Shown: piece after piece, positions 11,565 through 19,230 of the stretch
Position numbering within the stretch: position 1 is the first letter of the stretch
How the letters are laid out: the number at the start of each line of letters is the position of its first letter
NCBI RefSeq assembly: GCF_900496995.4
Contig: NC_044016.1
Span: 23,354,932 to 23,418,931, forward strand
Direction: 5' to 3'
DNA length: 64,000 nt
DNA from: Aquila chrysaetos chrysaetos
Taxonomy: Eukaryota > Chordata > Aves > Accipitriformes > Accipitridae
The notes under the pieces: generated by a model
Seen by the model: the letters and a program-made list of their open reading frames with translations, nothing else
What the model was told of the DNA's origin: nothing
The model's database searches: none
Program-made: the position numbers and the translations under genes

Positions 11565-13901
11565 AAAGGCAGTGTAGGAATAATTTTATTTAGTATTTTG
11601 GTAACACAATGATACATCTCAAAATGACCATAGAAGTTAACTCACTGAACAACTGCATACATTCTAAATGGGTGCTACTAAATTTGAGTAACTTCACGAT
11701 TATACAAGGCATTATTTGGACCAACAGCTATATAGTGTGTGACCCCCTGACAGACATGAGCAGTGTAAATGGACATTGCATTAGTAGCCAATGCATAGTT
11801 AAAGCTTTTGGAAGAGTACAAAATTGCAAAAGCCATTTTTATTAAAATATGAATGGGTGATCCTTGCATTAGAATAACTATTCAGTTGTAGGTTACATCC
11901 TTTATTTTTTTTTTTTTAATAACAATACTTACAAAGGTACAAGGAAAATTGTCTTGCTAGCATCTGATCTAATGTAGATCTCCATATGAAAATGCTGAGT
12001 ATCTTATAAAGCTTTTCACAGGTATAGGCTAAGTTCTGGGATATCACAGACTTGTACATAATTCAGAAAAACACCTGAGGTTACTCCTTTGTGTATGTAA
12101 TAGAAAACTTTTTTAGCTCTAAAAAAAGAAGATAGATGCCATATGAAGTCAGAGACTTTAAACAGGTACATTACTACTGTTTGGGGTTTTGGAGCAGTAC
12201 TTTCAGGCTTGATTCACGTTTTTAAAATCAGTAATGAAGCTTCTACTTAAGAAGATCAGGATTGTGTCGTTAACTCAGCTCTTCCCAATGTCAGTATGAG
12301 TTCTGTCACTGCAGCCAATGTGACTAAGACTGGCTGAAGTCTTAGTCTGAGAGACCCAGTCAGAAGACCCAGTGCAAATCTTCACTTGCTTAGGTCTCAG
12401 CAGAGCTACTTTACTGTGTAGAATTGCACCCTTATTTTTCTAGCTCTACTAATACCTTATTTAGTATTAGGCTGACCACAGCAAGTCATGTGAGGTACTC
12501 TCATTTCTGATGGATTTCATGTGTTATTGAAGGTCATATGCAGCTCTAAAGAAGTGCCCAACACTTTTCAGAATCAGGCATTTACATAGGGTTGGTTGCT
12601 CTTTAGAGAAATACATGCAGCTTTGTGTACACAAACATTAGACAGAAGTTCAAGGCCATAAAGTTTCATATGTGTGTTTTACTTCAAAATAATAGTTTTG
12701 GTTGGTTTTGGTTTTTTATTTTATGTCCTTTGCCTTACAAAAAATTTAAAAGTACTTTTTCTTCAGTTAATGGGTACATTAATTAGGACATGTAATGCTA
12801 GTTTTCCTTCTGAGATTGTTCTGAGAAAATTGTACTAAAAGTACCTAGTTGATTTTTGGATATACCATTTAACTCAACCTACAGAATAACTAGTGAGCAG
12901 GTGTATATTTGATGTACGCTTTACTTGAGGCTTGCAGCATGAAAGTTTTAATATGAAAACCCCACATTCTCACTTCTAAATACCTTGGCCCGTGTGGATT
13001 TTACTGGGCTTTCCTATGTGCCTAGGGACAGGGATATTAACTCTTTACTAGAGAAATACAAAGTTCAGCTATACCTTTATAAAACTTTCTAATTCAACTA
13101 TTTATTTTGTTCATAAATATGCTAATGAACAGATTAGCATATGGTTTGTATCACCCTTGCCATTTGAAATCTGATCTTTCAAAACTTAATGAAAAGTTAC
13201 TATACTAGGACATTCTGTTCATTCTCCTACAAAATATGAATTTTTTTTTCAAATGTGCTTATAAGCAAGTCTTGTTTTAGTCATTTATGTAAACACTTTT
13301 GAATGCTAAAGGCAAGACTTTACATTGTCATTTTACCAAAAATCATTTGAACATTTATCATTGAGGCATTAATGTACATCCCAGCAGTCACAACACAGGA
13401 GCTGCCATGTGCCTATGGCAGTTTCCAGTAGGGTGAATTCAGAGGCAGGCTGATCCACCCCACCCTACCCTCCTCTTTTTTTTTTTTTTTTTTTTTTAAT
13501 AAGGTATTTCACTTTGGGATGTGGAGTCACTGAAGGCGAACTTAGAGTTCAAGGCATAGCGCATGGAGACATGGAAAGGATTGTATAAACAGTTCCTGGA
13601 GATGCTCCAACCAGTCAGTAGATAAAAAACTCTTTATAACAGCGATTTCTGTGAACAAGCTAGAAAAGAAAAGGCTTACTTTCAAATTGCATATGTTTTA
13701 TCATTTAATATATTAAATTGTTCCCCTGGCTCTCCTTCTAGAATTAAAAAGAGGACTGAATTATACCTTGTGCAGTTTTTCTTCCTGCTCTTGTAACTTG
13801 TAATACTGGCTAGTTTCCAAAAAGATTGCCAGAACAAACTATAACTTATTTAAGTCTAAAAAGAGAGAGGGGGGGTTATTTTTAGATGTAAGGTTTGTTG
13901 C
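11565..13901 (-). other. CYP1B1: CYP1B1 3' UTR (predicted extent) with several poly(A) signals
   Basis: Downstream of the stop the sequence is AT-rich and repeat-free. The sense strand has AATAAA hexamers at 13106-13101, 12720-12715, 11906-11901, 11843-11838 and 11590-11585. ATTAAA variants also occur near 13500. Human CYP1B1 has a long 3' UTR (about 3 kb) with multiple poly(A) sites, so a similar arrangement is likely. A 22-base T run at 13476-13497 (A22 in the mRNA) lies inside. Which signal is used cannot be read from sequence; the left edge assumes the last one. Confidence 0.5.
13476..13497 (+). repeat. T22 homopolymer inside the CYP1B1 3' UTR
   Basis: Twenty-two consecutive T follow a C-rich stretch and are followed by AATAAGG. 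On the CYP1B1 sense strand this is an internal A22 tract, which can prime oligo-dT falsely in cDNA libraries. Confidence 0.9.
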
Positions 13902-14514
13902 TTAGGCATTTGCTGACAGCTGATTTTCATTGGCTGCTTTCTCTGCTTGCAGTCTTTGGACAGCCTGATCGAGCAAATCCATAGTATCTCTAAGCGTAAC
14001 ATTCAAGGTAAATGGCTTAGGTTTAATGGTCAACCCATAGGTGAAGTCCATTTTAGGGTCCTCATTTGGATTAGCAGTAAAATTGCACTGATGCACCAGT
14101 ATGGAGGTAAAGAGAAACAGCTGCACCTTGGATAACTCCTCTCCAATACACCGACGTTTTCCCAATGAGAAAATCATCACACTACTAGTAAGATCTTTAT
14201 TGATGAATCCATTCTCATCCAGGAATCTCGTTGGATCAAAATCCTCTGGGTTGGACCATTTTGCTGGATCGTGATTCACTGACCACTGATTAACAAAAAT
14301 CACTGTGTCCTTGGGAATGAGGTAGCCCATTACGAAGGTGTTGGTTGTGGTGGCATGTGGGATAGTAACAGGCACAAAGCTGCTGAAACGCATGGATTCA
14401 TACAAGAAAGCCATGACGTAGGGCAAGTGAGGCTGATCTTCAGCACATGGCAGACGGTCTCTTCCAACAATCCTATCCACTTCTTCCTGCATTTTAGCCT
14501 GCACGTTCGGATAC
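13902..14514 (-). CDS. CYP1B1: CYP1B1 exon 3, coding part (end of Arg339 to the stop)
   Basis: The acceptor is ATGACAG|G, with AG at 14516-14515. The first base, G (14514), completes Arg339 and the exon continues YPNVQ (human YPDVQ). The stop TAA is at 13904-13902. It encodes the K helix with ExxR (E378, R381), the beta region [13 protein letters not shown], the meander motif FDPTRF, the heme loop with Cys461, and the C-terminal beta sheet ending in a hydrophilic tail rich in Ala, Asn and Gln. The frame stays open about 190 bases into intron 2, so an unspliced reading gives a misleading N-terminal extension up to 14708. Base composition is ordinary and AT-richer than exon 2, as is usual for this gene. 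Confidence 0.96.
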
Positions 14515-17234
14515 CTGTCATTTAAAGTAAGATGTGTGTACGTACATAACATTTCCAAAGATTTTCCTAAAAATAATCCTTGCTGCAAACATTTTTCACA
14601 GAACCTTACCCCTACCCTAAATAATGCAGTTTGAGCAAAGTTTAAATATATTGCAGAAACTTGTAGACCTTGATAGAAAACTTTGAGAGAAAAATCCAAA
14701 CTTACCATGCAATGGTGTCATTCTAAATCTAACTTGCTCAGTTTTCACCTTAATATCACATGTAACTGATTCTCAAAATAAAAAATGAAACTAACTTAAA
14801 ATGTGCTGAAACTGAATATTCTGATCCAATTTTGAAAATTCATTCTATAACTAAAATTACTTGTCTCTTCTAAATATTGGGCCTTCTGTGGGAACAAGGA
14901 TTTGATTTTCCAGCTCTGTCTGTGACTTCTAAAAGTTAGCATGGAGGTTGTTATCACTGGCCATATTGCATACATATGAAAGTCTGCAGGTTTTTAAAGT
15001 GAAAAAATCCCTGCTAATAATTGTCAGAATAAGCTTTGTGCACATCCCACTCTTAGTTTGTGTATACTTTTTCTAACTAGTATCAAACCATGTTTTCTTT
15101 ATAATGTATTTTAAGATGACTGTCTTGAAGTCTGAATAGTTTGGAAGACTACACGGTAACTAAACAAGATCAAAATATTAATAGATTTTGCTTATTTTCT
15201 TTTGCTTCTCTAAAAGCACACGTTCCTCCAAGCCTTTATTTGCTTCAAGTATTCAAGTTTGGCTTCTGTGTGCTTGCCTTTTCCTCCTGCAGCAGATCTG
15301 CATGTCAAACGCTGGGCAAACGTTAAAAAACGGGGAGAAACCCAACGGTTTATGTGAACACTGGGCACCGTACCCTTAGCTCGAAGCATTAAGTATTTGC
15401 CTGTTTTTCCAAGAAGCGGTTGAGTAGATGATGTTTGCATAAGCCTACAAATGATGCAGATGTTGAAAGAAAAAGCCAGGACGGGCAAGAGAATCGGCGT
15501 TACGCCTTCTTCTATCACCCCCCCCGCCCCAGCTGAGATTCTCCCCCTGGAAGAGCTGGTGCCAGGCAGGGTGCAGGGGGGGTGTGCTTGCACCCGCCGC
15601 CTGCCCAGCCGGTCTGCCTTTCCCGAAGTCACGCAACGGCGATAAAGGCACACACTGCGGGCACGTTAACATAATAGCGGGTTTGTAAACGGGTGCACGA
15701 ACTCTTTGTCTTGCTTAAGCGGTCATTATCCTGTTCCTGTGATCTCCCCTATCTTGACCTGGTAAAATCTGTTACTTTCAGGTTTTATTCGGCTGCCTTT
15801 TTGCCAGCCTCTCTTTGTGCACCCCTACCCGACCGCCAGAGAAGGCTTTTTCTTGTTGTTTTTTTATCCTTTCTTAACTTTTTCTGGCAGGCTTCCCAGA
15901 GCTTCCGTGCCAGTTAATCGGAAGCCGCTGAGGTACGCCGGCACCCGGCGGGCCGGCCGGTCCCTCAGAGCGAGCCCCGGCCCCGCCCGCACCGAGCTGT
16001 TATGCGCTCGTTTGGGCCGGCTTTTGCCGCCGAGGGAGCCTGCCCGGCGGCGAGTTCGCCCCCGCAGCGCCATGCGAACGGGGGCGGCCCACGGCTGCCG
16101 CTCCCGCCGCGCCGCCCCGGGCTGACCGACTCCCGCGCCCCTCCCCGGGGCAGGAGTGCCGCCCCGGCCTCCCGCCTCCGCCCGGGCGGCGGGGAGGGTC
16201 GGCCCCGCCGGCACCTACCTGATGAGGAAGATGAGGAGCCACTGCAGGGCGGTGGAGAGGGTGTCCTGGCTGGCGCCGAAGATGTCGGTGACGGTGGCGG
16301 GCACGTGCTCGAGCTGCAGCCGCGGCTGCTCCCGCTGCAGGCGGATGAAGGCGTCCATCATGTCGCGGGGGGCGGCCCCCGGGCGCAGGCTGCGCTGGTG
16401 CTGCAGGAACTTGCCGCGGACGAAGCCGTAGAAGTCGCGGTTGAGGTCGCGGAAGGCGCGGTAGGCGGCGCGCACGGGGCTGGGGAAGCGCTGGAGCCAG
16501 GGCAGCGCGTCTACCAGGCTGCCGGCGCCCACCGCCCGCCCGAACTGCTCGTTGCGCCCCACCAGGCGCAGGAACTCGCCGTCGCCGTGGCTGTAGCGAC
16601 GGCCGAAGCACAGGGCGCTCATCACGTTGGCCACGGCCACCACCAGGACGCGCGAGGGGTCGAGGAAGGCGCCGCCGGCGCTGCCGCGCACCAGCAGCGC
16701 CACCAGCGCCCGCGCCTCGCCCACCAGGTGCCGCTCCAGCAGCCGGCGGGTGGCGGGGCTGCCGGTGGAGAAGGCCCGCACCGTGGCGTGCGCCGCCCGG
16801 CGGTGCAGCTTCCACAGCTCCGAGTAGCCGCCGAAGGCCAGGCTGAGCCCGCCCGACACCAGCTGGAAGGAGGGGAAGGGCGGCCGGCCGGCGAAGGCGG
16901 CCCCCTGGCGGACGAGGGCCTGCCGGATGGCGCGCTCCCCGTTCAGCACCACCACGGGCCAGCGCCCCAGGCGCAGCTGGAAGACGGCGCCGTAGGTGCT
17001 GGCCAGGCGGGCGAAGGAGAGGTGCGGCGCGCTGCCCAGCTGCGCCGCGTTGCCGATCAGGGGCCAGGGGAAGGGGCCCGGCGGCGCCCGGCGCTGGCTC
17101 TGCCGCCGGCGCTGCTGCCGCTGCAGGAGGAGCTTGCCCAGGTGGACGGCGGCGAGCAGGCAGAGGAGGAGCAGCAGGCAGCCTTGCGAGGCGGGGAGGC
17201 CGCGCAGGGCTTCCCCGAGCCTCTCGAGGGCCAT
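13902..17234 (-). CDS. CYP1B1: Cytochrome P450 1B1, complete coding sequence in two exons, join(13902..14514, 16219..17234)
   Basis: This gene encodes a membrane-bound, heme-thiolate monooxygenase of the endoplasmic reticulum. The family oxidises polycyclic aromatic hydrocarbons, estradiol (4-hydroxylation), retinoids and arachidonate, using electrons from P450 reductase. The two coding exons join through a codon split AG|G (Arg339) and give 542 residues, against 543 in human CYP1B1. The conserved layout is coding only in exons 2 and 3, with the ATG at the very 5' edge of exon 2. Visible features: a hydrophobic anchor at about residues 17-38, a basic stop-transfer run at 39-49, a proline hinge [12 protein letters not shown] at 51-62, WKLHRR (W141), I-helix DIFGASQDT at 317-325, ExxR as ESMR (E378, R381), FDPTRF at 431-436, and the heme loop [10 protein letters not shown] with ligand Cys461. 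All catalytic motifs are intact and I see no frameshift. CYP1A genes share the fold, but the I-helix, the heme region and the two-coding-exon structure are specific to CYP1B1. Identity is near certain from the protein; the exact ends of the mRNA are inferred. Confidence 0.97.
14515..16218 (-). other. CYP1B1: CYP1B1 intron 2 (about 1.7 kb)
   Basis: Bounded by the donor GTAGGT at 16218 and the acceptor ACAG at 14515. The 5' third (about 15500-16218) belongs to the CpG island and has C-rich runs near 15520. The rest is AT-rich unique sequence. I see no repeat and no second gene inside it. The pyrimidine tract before the acceptor is weak, but the reading frame and protein homology leave no alternative site. 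Confidence 0.9.
16219..17234 (-). CDS. CYP1B1: CYP1B1 exon 2, first coding exon (residues 1-338 plus two bases)
   Basis: The exon begins at 17235, after a good acceptor (pyrimidine tract, then TTGCAG), and leaves a single C before the ATG at 17234-17232. It ends at the donor ATCAG|GTAGGT, with GT at 16218-16217. Without splicing, the frame meets TAG at once (16217-16215), which fixes the boundary. It encodes the membrane anchor, hinge, helices A to I and the oxygen-binding I-helix. The stretch from LSFARLA (about residue 72) through the [10 protein letters not shown] block (about 99) and [13 protein letters not shown] to NEQFGR and [13 protein letters not shown] follows human CYP1B1 closely. 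Gly61 of the WPLIGN hinge keeps the same residue number as the human disease-associated Gly61. The exon is extremely GC-rich and lies inside the CpG island, which explains long stop-free shadow frames on both strands. Confidence 0.96.
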
Positions 17235-17235
17235 G

Positions 17236-18077
17236 CTGCAAGGGAAGGGGAAAGGTCAGCGGGCAGCGACCCCGCGGAAGGGCTGGGGCGCGCCGCGCCG
17301 CCCGCGGGCGGGGAGAGGCCCGGGCGCGCGAGGGGACGGGGGCGCGCTGGGGACTGGCGGAGGGGAGCGCCGGCAGCCGTCTCGGCGCTCGGAGTCGGGC
17401 TGTGCGTCCTTGCTCTGCGTCCTTGCTATGCACCCCTCGCGTGCCTGAAGCCCGCCCGGATCCTGCGCGAAAAACAAGGGATGATCGATAATCAAGGGGC
17501 AAGCGCTCAGTAAGGGCTCAAAACCGTATTTGGCGTCGCGGCCGCTGCTCTCTTCCCCCCTCCCCCCCTTCTTCCCCAGTGGGGAAAGTTTGCAGCGGCG
17601 GATCCAGGAGGTCACAGCTGGGGGAGGCAGAAAGGGAGGCGGGAGGATGCTCTCGCCTGACGAGCCTCCGCAGATGCAGGCAGCCGCCCTGCGCTGGAGA
17701 CAGGTTCATCCCGGCGCTGCGCATCGCTCCTCCCGGCGAAGGAGCCCCTGCGAGAAACGGGCTCCCCGCGCCGCCGTCGGAGCTTCCCGCCGCGCCGGAG
17801 AGGAAACCTCCGCACATGGCCACGGAGCCCTCTCTGTCCCGAGCCATTCCTTCCCTCCCGCACCGTCGTGCCCGTCGCGGCAGCGCAGGCCGGCGGCCCC
17901 GGGGATGGGCCGCGGAGGATGCCTGAGGTCCCGGCGTGGCAAAGCTGACCGGTCCCGCTTCCCAGCCCCCTGCCCGGGGACCACCCGCTCCTACCGTTTG
18001 CTCCAGCCTTTCCGAAGCAGCGAGGGGAAGAAGGGGTGAAATAAGCGGCCACCTCGGGCGCCTGTAGCAGAACTGAC
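17236..18077 (-). other. CYP1B1: CYP1B1 intron 1 (predicted, about 0.84 kb)
   Basis: The 3' end is fixed by the acceptor TTGCAG just before the ATG-containing exon. The 5' end is inferred from the best donor upstream, CAACAG|GTCAGT, with GT at 18077-18076. Human CYP1B1 also has a short first intron. The intron is CpG-rich and contains one consensus dioxin-response core, TCGCGTG, at 17437-17443 (plus strand). A second possible donor (ACG|GTAGGA, near 17994) would shorten exon 1's intron slightly but is a poorer match. Confidence 0.6.
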
Positions 18078-18520
18078 CTGTTGCACGCTGCTTCCATCCG
18101 AGACCTCGGCGAGGACGGAGGGGAGCCGGGCAGCCGCAGGAGGAGAGCGGCGACGGCGAGGTTCAGATCCCAGCTTCTGGGAAACTCATTAGGAGCCCCG
18201 GTTCCTGTCACCCGGAGCTTGGCAGGTCATGTGCAGGAAAATGCCAGTTGCACCCGATCCCAGCGCAGAGTTACTATCACCTTCCCAGCGCTTTAACCCT
18301 TCGGAGCTCTCCCTGCCGGTGCAGCCCCGCGGGCCGGGGGCGAGCAGGCTGCTGCTGCCGCCCCCTCCCTCCCTCCCTCCCTCCCACCCGCCTGCCGGGC
18401 TGCGGGGACGGGACGGGGCCACCCCGGCCCGCTGCAGGGAGAGAAGGCGAGCGGCTCAGAGGACGCGGGGAGGACGGACCGCTGCCCCCAGGCGGAGCCG
18501 GAGCCGGAGCAGCCGTGACT
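18078..18520 (-). other. CYP1B1: CYP1B1 exon 1, non-coding 5' UTR (predicted)
   Basis: The right edge is placed about 27 bases downstream of the TATA-like box at 18552-18547. The left edge is the donor CAACAG|GT at 18078. The resulting exon of about 440 bases compares with about 370 in human. Joining it to exon 2 gives AACAGC before the ATG, so A at -3 and G at +4, a strong initiation context that supports this donor. The exon carries a GGGA repeat on the sense strand (18385-18362) and an in-frame upstream ATG at 18097-18095. No transcript evidence is available here, so both ends are inferred. Confidence 0.6.
18362..18385 (-). repeat. (GGGA)n repeat in the predicted CYP1B1 5' UTR
   Basis: On the sense (minus) strand this is at least five GGG runs separated by single A, next to a longer G run. 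It fits the pattern for a very stable parallel G-quadruplex. It lies inside predicted exon 1, so it would be present in the mRNA. Structure and effect are inferred. Confidence 0.7.
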
Positions 18521-18546
18521 GGGCGCCTGGCATTGGTACTCGCGGC

Positions 18547-18552
18547 TTTAAA
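18547..18552 (-). promoter_or_regulatory. TATA-like box of CYP1B1 (TTTAAA)
   Basis: GGATTTAAAG stands alone as an AT-rich island in a very GC-rich region. It is about 470 bases upstream of the predicted exon 1 donor. Mammalian CYP1B1 promoters also use a weak TATA variant (TTAAAA type), so position and type agree. The functional assignment is inference. Confidence 0.6.
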
Positions 18553-18874
18553 TCCGCCGGTATCCGCGGTGCGCGGCGCGGCGCGGGCGTGCCGCAGTTA
18601 GCCCCGCTGACAAATCGCCGCTGCCCGGCCCTTCCCCTGGCTTGAGGGGGTCGCAGCTATTTGCCGGCTGCCCTCGGGCCCCTCGCCAAGCGGAGCGGCT
18701 GAGCCGCCGAGGCTTTTATGGCCGGGGCCAAAAGCTTTCGCGGAGGAGGTGCCGGGAGGGGAGCGGGGTGGCGGGCGGGCTCGCAGCCCTCCCTGTCGGG
18801 AGGCAAGGTCTCCCCTGCATCTTGGGGGCTGAGGAAGCCGGAGAGCTTCCCCTCCTCCGCCTGTCGCCTCCCCG

Positions 18875-18899
18875 TTGCGTGCGGAGTTTGCATTGCGTG
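18875..18899 (+). promoter_or_regulatory. Pair of dioxin/xenobiotic response elements (AhR-ARNT sites)
   Basis: Two exact matches to TNGCGTG lie at 18875-18881 and 18893-18899 (both TTGCGTG), in the same orientation and 18 bases apart. They sit about 325-350 bases upstream of the TATA-like box, inside the CpG island. CYP1 genes are classic AhR-ARNT targets induced through this motif. A further GCGTG core lies at 18587-18591 and a TCGCGTG in intron 1 at 17437-17443. The motif match is direct; occupancy is inferred. Confidence 0.6.
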
Positions 18900-19230
18900 A
18901 GCCGGGGCTGGAAAGCCTCCAGCCATCTCCTCCCCGGGCCCCTACCCCTCCTAGCAATACCTGACACCGGCTCGGCGGGGCAGGAGGCAGGGAAGCGCCG
19001 GGCAGCTCGCACCCCGGCCGGCCCCGCCGCTGCCCTCCAGCCTCGCCCCCGCCCCGCTCCCGCTTCTCTCCCGCTCGCGCCGCTTTTTTTTACTCTTAAA
19101 TCTGGCACCTCCGCCCGCCCCGGGAGGGCTGGCGAGGGGCGTGCGGGTGCGGCGCTCCAAGGCCCCCCGGGCTTTCCGGCGCCCCGGGGGAACCGGGGCC
19201 GCAAAACCCCCCGGCATCAAGGAAACCGTT

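Larger units (their letters stand above)
15900..19230. other. CpG island over the CYP1B1 promoter, exon 1, intron 1, exon 2 and early intron 2
   Basis: Composition switches sharply from AT-rich to GC-rich near 15900 and back near 19230 (the first long AT run after it is at about 19285). CpG dinucleotides are dense throughout. This marks a constitutively unmethylated promoter region and explains the many long overlapping open frames on both strands, none of which resembles a protein apart from CYP1B1 exon 2. Confidence 0.9.

Noticed and set aside
14515-14708. Extension of the exon 3 frame upstream to 14708
   Set aside because: It reads into intron 2. The acceptor at 14515 and the YPNV homology define the true exon edge.
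16002-17513. A 503-codon open frame on the plus strand and a 500-codon second frame on the minus strand over CYP1B1 exon 2
   Set aside because: Both are shadows of a very GC-rich coding exon where stop codons are rare. The predicted products are low-complexity Ala/Arg/Gly/Pro sequence with no domain.
18078-18211. A 45-residue N-terminal extension of CYP1B1 from 18211
   Set aside because: The first codon is GTG, not ATG. Only the ATG at 18097 could serve as an upstream start, and that is reported separately.
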